A stretch of DNA of 64,000 nt. Source: Saccharothrix carnea (lineage in GTDB: Bacteria; Actinomycetota; Actinomycetes; Mycobacteriales; Pseudonocardiaceae). The DNA lies in contig NZ_PYAX01000009.1 of NCBI RefSeq assembly GCF_003014735.1, positions 355,302 to 419,301 on the forward strand, in the 5' to 3' direction. The first letter of the stretch is position 1. Each line of letters starts with the position of its first letter. Below the pieces are notes generated by a model, which was not told where the DNA came from, did no database searches, and saw nothing but the letters and a program-made list of their open reading frames with translations. Of this stretch, positions 47,934 to 55,498 are shown piece by piece. Position numbers and translations under genes: made by a program.

Positions 47934-48668
47934 GTGGCTGTGAGCATTGACGAGCACGTGCCCGCGGTCCTGCTGGACGAGGCCAGTGAGGCGTTGGAGG
48001 AGCTCGCGGGCGTGCTGGCGGACGGCCCGACGCTGCGGGAGGCGCTGCAGCAGGTGGCCGAGTCGGCGTCCCGCGTCATCCCGGACGCGGAGAACGTCAG
48101 CGTGACCGTGGTCGAGCCCTCCGGGGCGTCCACGCTGGCGGCGACCGACGAGAAGGTCCTCGCGATCGACGCCGACCAGTACGCGGCGGGCGACGGTCCG
48201 TGCCTGGAGGCGACCAGGACGCAGCGGCCCGTGCGGGCGACCGTGGCGGCCGGCCGGGAGAAGTGGCCCGAGTTCGCCGCCGCGGCCGAGCGCGCCGGGG
48301 TGCGCGCCTACCTGTCCGCGCCGATCCTGCTCGCGGACGAGATGATCGGCTCACTGAACCTCTACAGCTCCGAGGAGCGGGCGTTCGACCCGTTCGACGA
48401 GGCGCTGCTGCGGCTGTTCGTCACCGCCGCGTCCACCACGATCACCGGGTTCCGCCGGTACGAGCGGTCCCGTCAGCTGATCGAGCACCTCCAGCGCGCG
48501 CTGGAGTCGCGTGCCGAGATCGACCAGGCCAAGGGCGTGCTGATGGCCGCGCACGGCGTCGACGCCGAGGCGGCGTTCGGTCAGCTCGTGGCCGAGTCCC
48601 AGCAGCACAACACCAAGCTGCGCGAGGTCGCGCGCAACCTGCTCGCGTCGGTGCGAAGACGGCCGTGA
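47934..48668 (+). CDS. GAF-ANTAR regulator
   Basis: 244 aa. GAF domain (about 25-170: 'DAENVSVTVVEPSG', 'GDGPCLEATRTQRPVRA', 'LSAPILLADEMIGSLNLYS') joined to a C-terminal ANTAR RNA-binding domain ('LQRALESRAEIDQAKGVLMAAHGVDAEAAFGQLV'). Such proteins prevent transcription termination by binding two-stem RNA hairpins after sensing a signal. Divergent from the two-component operon; the GTG has GAGG 8 bp before it. It ends one base before a TTGTCA-N6-TGACAA site. Confidence 0.92.
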   Translation: MAVSIDEHVPAVLLDEASEALEELAGVLADGPTLREALQQVAESASRVIPDAENVSVTVVEPSGASTLAATDEKVLAIDADQYAAGDGPCLEATRTQRPVRATVAAGREKWPEFAAAAERAGVRAYLSAPILLADEMIGSLNLYSSEERAFDPFDEALLRLFVTAASTTITGFRRYERSRQLIEHLQRALESRAEIDQAKGVLMAAHGVDAEAAFGQLVAESQQHNTKLREVARNLLASVRRRP

Positions 48669-48686
48669 TTGTCACCGCCCTGACAA
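48669..48686. promoter_or_regulatory. TTGTCA-N6-TGACAA site 1
   Basis: Perfect 6+6 bp palindrome, spacer CCGCCC, immediately after the GAF-ANTAR stop and 116 bp before the lipoprotein gene. Identical half-sites and spacing recur at 51617 and 55391. Confidence 0.7.
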
Positions 48687-48801
48687 AAGTCGAATTCGAA
48701 TTTTGGTTTCCGCCACAGGTGTGAATTGGTCGGCGACGGTACGGCGACTTGCGGTTAGAGTGGGAAAAGTCGATTTCCCCCATTCTGGTCCGAGGAGAAG
48801 C

Positions 48802-49515
48802 ATGCGCTCCAACCGTGTCGCCGCGGCGGGATTCGCCGTAGTGGTCTCCGCTGTGCTTTCCGCGTGCGCCGACGAGCCGTCGTCGACGATGAGGACGTTC
48901 GACACGCCGCAGGCGTTGGCCGAGGCGAACCGGGTGGCCGCCGAGGGCAAGGGATCGGTCACCGTCGACCTCGACCTCGCGACGAACGGCAAGGGCAGCT
49001 GCGGGTTGCGCACCGACGACTTCGCCGCGTCGTGCCGGATCTCGATCGCGGACGCCGAGGAGGTCGCGTACGTGATGGTGCCGGACGGCATCTTCGTGCG
49101 GATCCCGGACGGCCAGGCGCCGCGGCCGGACAAGCCGTGGCTCAGGATCGACCCGGACGACCCGGACAACCCGCTGGGGCGGGCGATGGCGGACGTCGCG
49201 GTGCACATCCGCGACACCGCCGACATCCGCAAGGCGCTGCCCGAGGGCGCGCGGATCGTGGAGAAGGCCGAGGAGTCGTTGTCCGGTAGGCAGACCGTCC
49301 GCTACACCGCGCACGTGACGGTGAACGGGCAGGCGTCGGTGCTGAAGCTGTGGGTGGACGGGGACGACCTGCCGGTGAAGACGGAGGTGCGCACACCGGT
49401 CGAGGGCGGCGAGCCGGTGCAGGTGGTGGCGCACTACCGCGACTGGGGCAAGCCGGTCGACATCACCGCGCCCACTCCCGAGCAGCTCGGGCAGCTGCCG
49501 ACGTTGCCGGGCTGA
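48802..49515 (+). CDS. LppX/LprG-like lipoprotein
   Basis: 237 aa. Lipobox LSAC at about residue 22. The mature part has the alternating pattern of LolA/LppX/LprG-like half-barrels: 'GSVTVDLDLATNGKGSCGL', 'VAYVMVPDGIFVRIPDGQ', 'DLPVKTEVRTPVEGGEPVQVVAHYRDWGKPVDITAP', the last being a common ending of mycobacterial LppX/LprG relatives. These carry lipids across the periplasm-like space. Strong GAGGAGAA before the ATG; a TTGTCA palindrome in its upstream region ties it to the mce locus. Confidence 0.82.
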   Translation: MRSNRVAAAGFAVVVSAVLSACADEPSSTMRTFDTPQALAEANRVAAEGKGSVTVDLDLATNGKGSCGLRTDDFAASCRISIADAEEVAYVMVPDGIFVRIPDGQAPRPDKPWLRIDPDDPDNPLGRAMADVAVHIRDTADIRKALPEGARIVEKAEESLSGRQTVRYTAHVTVNGQASVLKLWVDGDDLPVKTEVRTPVEGGEPVQVVAHYRDWGKPVDITAPTPEQLGQLPTLPG

Positions 49516-49523
49516 CCACCGAT

Positions 49524-49556
49524 CGGCCACCTCCGCGAGTGCCGCGGAGGTGGCCG
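49524..49556. terminator. Bidirectional terminator
   Basis: CGGCCACCTCCGCG (49524-49537) and CGCGGAGGTGGCCG (49543-49556), perfect 14-bp stem with a 5-nt loop, between convergent genes and followed by TTGTCGTTGG. Confidence 0.85.
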
Positions 49557-49581
49557 TTGTCGTTGGCGGGCAAAGGATCTC

Positions 49582-50751
49582 TCAGCTGCGGTGACGGGTT
49601 CGGCGCAGGAAGAGGAGGACGCCCGCGCCCACGGCGAGGAGCGCGCCGCCCAGGACCAGCGGGCCCTTGACCGAGGAACCGGTGTTGGCGAGCCCCTTCT
49701 TGTCCGGGTAGGACACCGGGACCACGGCCTGCGACGTGGTGGTCGTGGTGCTGGTGGTGGCCGAGGTCGTGGTGCTGGTGGTAGCGCTCGTGGTGGTGGA
49801 CGTCGGAACCGTTGTGGTGGTGGACGTCGTGGTGGTGGTGGTGCTGGTGCTCGGCTGACTTGTGGTCGTGGTGGTGGTCGGCCGAGTGGTGGTTGTTGTG
49901 GTTGTGGTCGTCGGCCGAGTGGTGGTGGTGGTAGTGGTGGTCGTCGTTGTCGGACTCGTCGTGGTCGTCGTGGTGGGATCGGTGGTGGTGGTTGTGGTCG
50001 TCGGCGACGTCGTAGTTGTGGTGGTGGGTTCCGTTGTCGTGGTTGTGGTGGTGGAGTCGGTGGTGGTGGTGGTGGTCGTCGGCTCCGTGGTGGTGGTCGT
50101 TGTCGTGGGTTCGGTCGTCGTTGTGGTCGTCGTTGTGGTGGTGGTGGTGCCCTCGGGCCGCACCGTGAACTCGTACAGGCGAGTCGACTGGCCCGGCTTG
50201 AGCGTGCACGGCGAGGTGAACGTGCCCAGCCCCGTCTCCGAGCCGTCGGCGGTGCGCGGGGTCAGGGTGGTCACGAAGTCGCCGACGTCGATGGTCGTGG
50301 TGCCCGCGAAGGGGAAGCTCAACGACGGCGTGGTGCCCGTGGCGACCGTGTCGAACTCGCCCGACGCCGGGACCGCGGTCTTGGCCACGGTCAGGTCGGG
50401 CACGATGTCGAGCACCAACCCCGCGTTGTCGATCACGGTCTGCGCCGACGCGGTGCCTTCCACGGTCGCCGCGCCGACGAGCGCCAGGCCCTGGGTCGCC
50501 AGTTCCGGCACGGTGGCGGTGGCGGTCACGCGCGCCTCCGGGACGGGTTCACCGACCACGGCGGTGTCCGGGAGGTCCTCGACGACGATCTCGACGCTCA
50601 TGTCCTGCGCGCCGATCAACGGGAACGGGCAGTTGTAGACCAGGGTCAGCCTCGCCGTCGCCGCGCTGCCGACGCCCGCGCCCCACAGGGCCGATCCGCC
50701 GACCACCACCGCGGTGACGCTCAGCGCGGCCACCCGGTGCCGCAATCTCAT
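49582..50751 (-). CDS. DUF6801 surface protein with Thr-rich stalk and LANTG sorting signal
   Basis: 389 aa. Signal peptide (1-30), DUF6801-type domain (about 32-205, 'LTLVYNCPFPLIGAQDMSVEIVVEDLPD'), then ~135 residues of Thr runs broken by EP, DS, SP, RP and SQP. It ends with LANTG, a hydrophobic helix and RRTRHRS. LAxTG is the class E sortase signal of high-GC actinobacteria, so the protein should be linked to peptidoglycan with the domain held out on a stalk. A sortase gene is not in the window. Confidence 0.87.
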   Translation of the reverse strand: MRLRHRVAALSVTAVVVGGSALWGAGVGSAATARLTLVYNCPFPLIGAQDMSVEIVVEDLPDTAVVGEPVPEARVTATATVPELATQGLALVGAATVEGTASAQTVIDNAGLVLDIVPDLTVAKTAVPASGEFDTVATGTTPSLSFPFAGTTTIDVGDFVTTLTPRTADGSETGLGTFTSPCTLKPGQSTRLYEFTVRPEGTTTTTTTTTTTTEPTTTTTTTEPTTTTTTTDSTTTTTTTEPTTTTTTSPTTTTTTTDPTTTTTTSPTTTTTTTTTTTRPTTTTTTTTTRPTTTTTTSQPSTSTTTTTTSTTTTVPTSTTTSATTSTTTSATTSTTTTTSQAVVPVSYPDKKGLANTGSSVKGPLVLGGALLAVGAGVLLFLRRTRHRS

Positions 50752-50780
50752 GTCAGGTCCTCTCCTGGGGAAAAGATCGG

Positions 50781-50808
50781 GGCGGGCCGGCGACGTCGCC
50801 GGCCCGCC
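50781..50808. terminator. Perfect palindrome between the two DUF6801 genes
   Basis: 28-bp uninterrupted palindrome, GGCGGGCCGGCGAC and its complement, between the end of the first DUF6801 gene and the start of the second on the minus strand. Probably terminates or attenuates, so the two genes can be expressed separately. Confidence 0.7.
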
Positions 50809-50844
50809 CGCGGTCGGATCACTGCCCGGTGCCGTGGACGGCGG

Positions 50845-51456
50845 TCAGGCCGCGGACACGGTGAAGGTGTGGAGCAGCGTGTTCTGGTTCGCCTTGAGCG
50901 TGCAGGCGGAGGTGAACGTGCCGAGGCCGGTCAAGCTGCCGTCGGGCCGGCGCGGCGTCAACGTGGTGCTGAAGGCGCCGACGTTGACCGTGGTGGTGCC
51001 CGCCCTGGTGAAGGTGACCGGCGCCGTGCCGCCCGTGGCGATGGTGTTGAACGAGCCGGACGCCGGGATGTTCGTCTTGGCCACCACGAGGTTGGCCACG
51101 ACGTTCTGCACCGCGCCCGCGTTGTCCACCGCGGTGCTCGCGACGGCGGTGCCCTCCACGGTCGTCGCGCCGACCAGCCTGAGCCCGAGTGTGGCGCTGG
51201 ACGGCACGGTGGCGATGGCGGTCACCCGCGTCGGCGGGACCGGCCGGCCGACCACCGCGGAGTCGGCCAGGTCGGCCACGGTGATGCGGACCGTCATGTC
51301 CTGGGTGCCGATCAACGGGAACGGGCAGCTGTACGCCAGGGTCAGGCTCTTGGTGGCGGCCATGCCGGTGCCCGCGCCGGCGAACGCCACCGATCCGATG
51401 ACGGCGATGGCGACCGCGAGTGCGCCGACGGCCCTGCGGCCAGTGAGTTTCAGCAT
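50845..51456 (-). CDS. DUF6801 secreted protein, domain only
   Basis: 203 aa. Signal peptide (1-33) and one DUF6801-type domain ('LTLAYSCPFPLIGTQDMTVRITVADLADSAVVG'), about 60% identical by eye to the domain of the next gene but without stalk or sorting signal. The pair looks like one anchored and one free form of the same exported domain. Conserved Cys in 'YSCPFP' and 'TSACTL' may form a disulfide. Function unknown. Its upstream region contains the TTGTCA palindromes. Confidence 0.85.
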   Translation of the reverse strand: MLKLTGRRAVGALAVAIAVIGSVAFAGAGTGMAATKSLTLAYSCPFPLIGTQDMTVRITVADLADSAVVGRPVPPTRVTAIATVPSSATLGLRLVGATTVEGTAVASTAVDNAGAVQNVVANLVVAKTNIPASGSFNTIATGGTAPVTFTRAGTTTVNVGAFSTTLTPRRPDGSLTGLGTFTSACTLKANQNTLLHTFTVSAA

Positions 51457-51582
51457 GTGCGTCTCCTCGTCGAGAGCAGTGCGTAAAACAGATGTGCGGT
51501 GTGGCGGCGGGATGGCTACTCGTCAGTAAAGTAGCTTTGTCGCGCAGGCTGGGCAAGTATTTCTTTCACGTTTTCCCCGGCT

Positions 51583-51634
51583 GTGTCAGGGATACGACAA
51601 AAGCACTGGAAAGAGTTGTCACGCGCATGACAAA
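51583..51634. promoter_or_regulatory. TTGTCA-N6-TGACAA site 2 with degenerate second copy
   Basis: Perfect site at 51617-51634 (spacer CGCGCA). A weaker copy, GTGTCA-GGGATA-CGACAA, lies at 51583-51600 with the same spacing, 34 bp (about three helical turns) away. Both lie between the divergent DUF6801 gene (51456) and the exported-protein gene (51701). Confidence 0.7.
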
Positions 51635-51700
51635 TCATCGCCCGGTGCTTGTCCGGCCCGGTTCGGGAAAGTAGTTTCGAAGAATGAGCGGAGGCGGGCG

Positions 51701-52327
51701 GTGAGGATCGCGGTGGTGCTGGCCGCCGTCGCCGCGCTGCTGGGCGCGGCGCTGACCCCGACGTGGGTGGTGCGCCACGCCGAGGTGCGCGCGCCGGTGC
51801 GGACGGCCGGTATCAAGGTCGTCTACCAGGTCGACGGGGTGAGCCGGATCCACAAGCTCCAGTCCGACCTCGTCATCGGCCCCGGCACCCTCGAAGCCGA
51901 GATCGACCTCGTCAGCGGCACCATCACCGGCGACCTGTGGCTGCCGCCGAGCTACGGGTACTTCATCGTGTTCGGCTTCGTGCCCAACACCGCGCGCACC
52001 GACCTGATCCCGGTCGCCAAGGTCACCGGCACCATCAAGGACGGCAACGTCAAGGCGAACGCCAAGCTCGACATCGAGCTCAGCGAGGTCACCGTCGACG
52101 CGCAGCCGCTGGACGTCGGCCAGGCGTGCCGGACGGTCGAACCCGCGTCGATCGACCTCGCCGGGCCGTTCGAGCTGGCGAAGATGCGGATGAAGGGCGC
52201 CTACCCGATTCCGGCTTTCGGTGGCTGCCAGGGCCGGGAGCGACTGGATCCGTTGCTGACCGGCCTGATCTCCGGGCCGGGCAACACGATCGACCTCACG
52301 CTGACCTTGCTCCCGGCGGTCCCGTGA
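51701..52327 (+). CDS. Exported protein of unknown function
   Basis: 208 aa from a GTG with GGAGG before it. An N-terminal hydrophobic segment (3-22) acts as signal or anchor. The remainder is beta-strand rich ('GIKVVYQVDGVSRIHKLQSDLVIGPGTLEAEIDL', 'AKVTGTIKDGNVKANAKLDIELSEVTV') with two Cys (QACRT, GGCQG) that could pair. No family recognised. It shares its control region with the DUF6801 genes and overlaps the end of the PucR-type gene by 32 bp. Confidence 0.78.
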   Translation: MRIAVVLAAVAALLGAALTPTWVVRHAEVRAPVRTAGIKVVYQVDGVSRIHKLQSDLVIGPGTLEAEIDLVSGTITGDLWLPPSYGYFIVFGFVPNTARTDLIPVAKVTGTIKDGNVKANAKLDIELSEVTVDAQPLDVGQACRTVEPASIDLAGPFELAKMRMKGAYPIPAFGGCQGRERLDPLLTGLISGPGNTIDLTLTLLPAVP

Positions 52328-53591
52328 ACCCCGGCGGACCGGCCGGGCCGAGGCGCCTCGGCTGCCCCGTCGACCCGCCGAGCAGCCGCAGCGCCCGCAG
52401 TGCGATGCCCATGTCGAACAACGCGTCCGGGTCGTGCAGCTTCGTCCCGAACAGCTCCTCCAACTGCCGCAACCGGTAGCGCACCGTCTGCGGGTGCACG
52501 GCGAGGCTGGACGCGACCTCGGGCGCGCTGCCCCGCGTCTCCACCCACGCGGTCATCGTCTCGCGCATCCGCTGCTGCTGCTTCGGCGTCAGCCCCTCCA
52601 GCGGTGCCAGCGTCCGCTTCACCAGTTCGCGCACCAGTTCCTCGTCACCGAGCAGCAGCAACGTCGACAGGTGCTCGGTGGTGTCCACCATCGGCTTGTC
52701 CGCGATCACGCCCGACTGGATCAGCGTGATCGTGCGGCGGGCCCAGCGCAGCGACTGCCGCGCCGACGTCAGCGGCACGACCGGGCCGACGGCCGCGCGC
52801 CACCCGCCGAGCTTCTGCTCCAACGCGACCAGCTGCCGTTCCGGGTCGGTGAGCAGCAGGCACGGCTCGCTGCCCTCCAGGTCCATCAGGATGTCCTCGT
52901 GCAGCGACGGTATCGGCAGCTGGTGCTGGTCGGTCCGCCGTTCCAGCGCCACCACCAGCACCTTCTCCGGCAACGGCCAGTGCGCGGCCTCGGCCACCTC
53001 CGCCAGCGCGTTCGGGTGGTAGCCCGGCTCGCCCAGGAGCAGTTCCAGCAACCGCTTGCGCCGCCGCTGCAACGCGCCCGCGTGCCGGGCCTGCGCCTCG
53101 GCGTAGCCCTCCATCGACCGCAGCGACAGCTCGTCGATGTAGGCGAAGATCGCTTCGGCGATCAGGCACATGGTGGCCAGCGGCACGCGCTCGGTCTGAC
53201 CGAACTCGGAGATCCGCCGCCACGCCACCCGCGCGCCGATCCGGTACGCGGTCTGCAGCAGGTCGAGGCTGCGGCCCGCGCTGACCTCCAGCTTGCCCAG
53301 CAGCCGGAACAGCTTGGCCCGGTCCTCGCGCTGCGCGGTCGGGTCGACCATCCGGTCGATGAACTGGTGGATCGCCTGTTCCACCCCCTCGACCACCACT
53401 TGGCCGAACATCCCCTCCAACTTCTGTGAATATTCGGCGATCTGGTTCTGGATTTCCCGGACCATGTCCACGGCCACGTCGCCGGCCCTGGCGCGGAACT
53501 TCGGCGCGAGGTCGGCGGGCAGTTGCTCCCACAGGTCCGCGTTCCCGATGAGCGGTAACTCGGAGGCTCGGAGTTCTCCGGTTCTGTTCAT
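52296..53591 (-). CDS. PucR-type helix-turn-helix regulator
   Basis: 431 aa. A long helical N-terminal sensor region (about 20-190, 'SAGRSLDLLQTAYRIGARVAWRRISEFGQ') is followed by a GGDEF-like or middle domain. The C-terminal PucR helix-turn-helix is 'SAPEVASSLAVHPQTVRYRLRQLEELFGTKLHDPDALFDMGIALRAL'. A Pro/Gly-rich tail follows. Actinobacterial relatives are often next to acyl-CoA and mce genes. It sits at the centre of the TTGTCA regulon, with variant half-sites in its own upstream region, and is my first candidate for the factor that binds them. Confidence 0.88.
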   Translation of the reverse strand: MNRTGELRASELPLIGNADLWEQLPADLAPKFRARAGDVAVDMVREIQNQIAEYSQKLEGMFGQVVVEGVEQAIHQFIDRMVDPTAQREDRAKLFRLLGKLEVSAGRSLDLLQTAYRIGARVAWRRISEFGQTERVPLATMCLIAEAIFAYIDELSLRSMEGYAEAQARHAGALQRRRKRLLELLLGEPGYHPNALAEVAEAAHWPLPEKVLVVALERRTDQHQLPIPSLHEDILMDLEGSEPCLLLTDPERQLVALEQKLGGWRAAVGPVVPLTSARQSLRWARRTITLIQSGVIADKPMVDTTEHLSTLLLLGDEELVRELVKRTLAPLEGLTPKQQQRMRETMTAWVETRGSAPEVASSLAVHPQTVRYRLRQLEELFGTKLHDPDALFDMGIALRALRLLGGSTGQPRRLGPAGPPGFTGPPGARSA

Positions 53592-53655
53592 GCTGTTCGC
53601 CCACCACCAAACGGTCGGGTGTGATTCCGAACACTGTATTTTTGATCATGAAAAG

Positions 53656-53716
53656 TTGTCAACCAGGGCGCACTCGCGTGACAAAGTCGCCACTGTTGTT
53701 GTGCGCGCGGTGACAA
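53656..53716. promoter_or_regulatory. TTGTCA/TGACAA half-sites upstream of PucR gene
   Basis: TTGTCA (53656-53661) and TGACAA (53679-53684) face each other with a 17-bp spacer, 11 bp (one helical turn) more than the other sites. A further TGACAA lies at 53711-53716. Possible autoregulatory site. Confidence 0.45.
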
Positions 53717-53724
53717 AAACAGCG

Positions 53725-55281
53725 CTACCGGAGCCGTCGGCGCAGCACCTTCCCGGTCTCGTTGCGCGGCAGCGCCGTCGTCAGCACGACCTCGCGCGGC
53801 ACCTTGTGCCTGGCCAGCCGGTCGCGCACGAAGAGCTTCAACCCCTCCGGGTCGACCCGGGCGCCGGGAACCGGCACCACGAACGCCCGCAGCCGCTGCC
53901 CGAACTCCTCGTCGGGCACGCCCACCACCGCCGACTCCCGCACCTGGTAGTGCGTGGCCAGCAGGTTCTCCACCTCGGCCGGGTACACGTTCTCGCCGCC
54001 GGAGACGATCATGTCGTCCTCCCGGCCGTCCACGAACAGCCGACCGCGCCGGTCGAAGTGCCCGAGGTCGCCGGTGCTCACCAGGCCGTCGATGATCTCC
54101 TTGCCGCCACCGCCGGAGTAGCCGCTGAACCGCAGCGCGCTGCCGACGAACACCCGGCCGACCGCCCCCGGCTCGGTGATCCGGCGGCCGTGCTCGTCGT
54201 AGACGCGCACCCGGCACGTGCGGGGCGGGCGGCCGACCGTGCCCGGCGCCTCGCGCAGGTCGTCCGGCGTGGCCACGGTCGCCACCGCCACTTCGGTCGA
54301 CCCGTACAGGTCGTGGACGACGTCGCCGAACCGCCTGGTCGCCTCCGCGGCCAGCGGCGCGGGCAGGTCGGCGCCGGAGCTGAGCACCACCCGCAGCGCC
54401 GACAGGTCGTGCGACTCCAGTTCCAGCGGACCGAGGTCGAGGATGCGCCGGAGCATGGTCGGCACGAGCATCAACGCGGTGGCCCGGTGCCGCGCGGCCA
54501 GCGCGATCGTCCGGCTCGCGTCGAACCCGCGGGTCAGGATCACCGCCGAGCCGAGGCCCATCGCCAGCACCAGGTGCGCGAAGCCGATGCCGTGGAACAC
54601 CGGCGCGGCGATCACCGTCACCTCGCCCGACCGCAGCGGCACGCGGTCCAGGAAGTCCACCGCGGCGAACGCCGAGCGCACCTCCCGGTGCGCGCCCTTG
54701 GGCGTGCCGGTGGTGCCGCTGGTCAGCAGCACGACACCGCCCGGCCGCGCCGGTCGGGGCGGCTCGTGGTCCGGTGCCGAGCCGATCAGCTCGTCGAAGC
54801 CGCTGGTGGCGAACCTGGCCACGGCGGGTGCCACCTCCGCGAGCACGGGCTCAAACTCGTCGTCGTGCACCAGCGCGACCGCGCGTTCCCGGCGCACCAC
54901 GTCGGCCAGCTGCGGCCCGGCGAACCCGGTGTTGAGCAGCAGCACCCGCGCGCCGATCCGGGCGCACGCCAGCATCGCCTCCACCGGACCGCGGTGGTTG
55001 CGGCACAGCACGGCCACCACGTGCTCGGCACCGATGCCCGCCGCGTGCAGGGCACGCGCCAACGCCATCGACCGCCCGTGCAGGTCGGCGTAGTCGCACG
55101 GCCCGGTTTCGTCGATCACCGCCGTGGCACCGGGCCGCTCCCGGACGGCACGCCGCACGGAACCCAGCAATGGGCCCCACGCGCGCACGTCGACCAGGGA
55201 CCGCAACGCCCGATCGGGCCGGTGCGCTTGGACCATTCCGGCGCGGTGCAGCACCCGGACGCAGTGCGGCAGATGGGACAC
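53725..55281 (-). CDS. Acyl-CoA synthetase (AMP-binding), mce-linked
   Basis: 518 aa. ANL ligase motifs: 'GGVVLLTSGTTGTPKGAHRE', 'VFHGIGFAHL', 'DLYGSTEVAVATVATP', 'LVSTGDLGHFDRRGRLFVDGREDDMIVSGGENVYPAEVE' and the catalytic Lys in 'LPRNETGKVLRRRL'. The P-loop is followed by A-H-R-E. It activates a carboxylate, probably a fatty acid or sterol side chain, to its CoA thioester. It is divergent from the mce operon across a 217-bp region with a TTGTCA palindrome, suggesting uptake and activation are controlled together. Confidence 0.92.
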   Translation of the reverse strand: MSHLPHCVRVLHRAGMVQAHRPDRALRSLVDVRAWGPLLGSVRRAVRERPGATAVIDETGPCDYADLHGRSMALARALHAAGIGAEHVVAVLCRNHRGPVEAMLACARIGARVLLLNTGFAGPQLADVVRRERAVALVHDDEFEPVLAEVAPAVARFATSGFDELIGSAPDHEPPRPARPGGVVLLTSGTTGTPKGAHREVRSAFAAVDFLDRVPLRSGEVTVIAAPVFHGIGFAHLVLAMGLGSAVILTRGFDASRTIALAARHRATALMLVPTMLRRILDLGPLELESHDLSALRVVLSSGADLPAPLAAEATRRFGDVVHDLYGSTEVAVATVATPDDLREAPGTVGRPPRTCRVRVYDEHGRRITEPGAVGRVFVGSALRFSGYSGGGGKEIIDGLVSTGDLGHFDRRGRLFVDGREDDMIVSGGENVYPAEVENLLATHYQVRESAVVGVPDEEFGQRLRAFVVPVPGARVDPEGLKLFVRDRLARHKVPREVVLTTALPRNETGKVLRRRLR

Positions 55282-55390
55282 GCGGGCACCCCCGATTCTC
55301 GACGACGACGATCATTGTTAACCGCACCGCGGGCCGAGGCGCCAGGGTCCGATCGGGTTTTCGTCTCCGCGTGAGTGTTTCGCGCACAAA

Positions 55391-55408
55391 TTTTGTCATG
55401 CCCTTGAC
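55391..55408. promoter_or_regulatory. TTGTCA-N6-TGACAA site 3
   Basis: Perfect palindrome with spacer TGCCCT, 110 bp from the acyl-CoA synthetase start and 91 bp from mceA, so it can act on both. The same region also holds GTTAGTAAC and a second GTAACG. Confidence 0.7.
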
Positions 55409-55498
55409 AAGGCTTTTCGGCTGCTTGTGCGGGGGTGACATCCGTTAGTAACGTACTGGTCGGTAACGTCATTTCGGTTTATGCACAGGAGAATACCC

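Noticed and set aside
49735..50155. Dense short tandem repeats resembling a repeat array
   Set aside because: They are the Thr codons of the stalk; spacing is codon-based and there are no CRISPR-like spacers.
49862..50638. Plus-strand frame encoding a Val-rich 258-aa protein
   Set aside because: It is the antisense of the Thr-rich stalk and DUF6801 domain on the minus strand; long Val runs are the complement of Thr codons.
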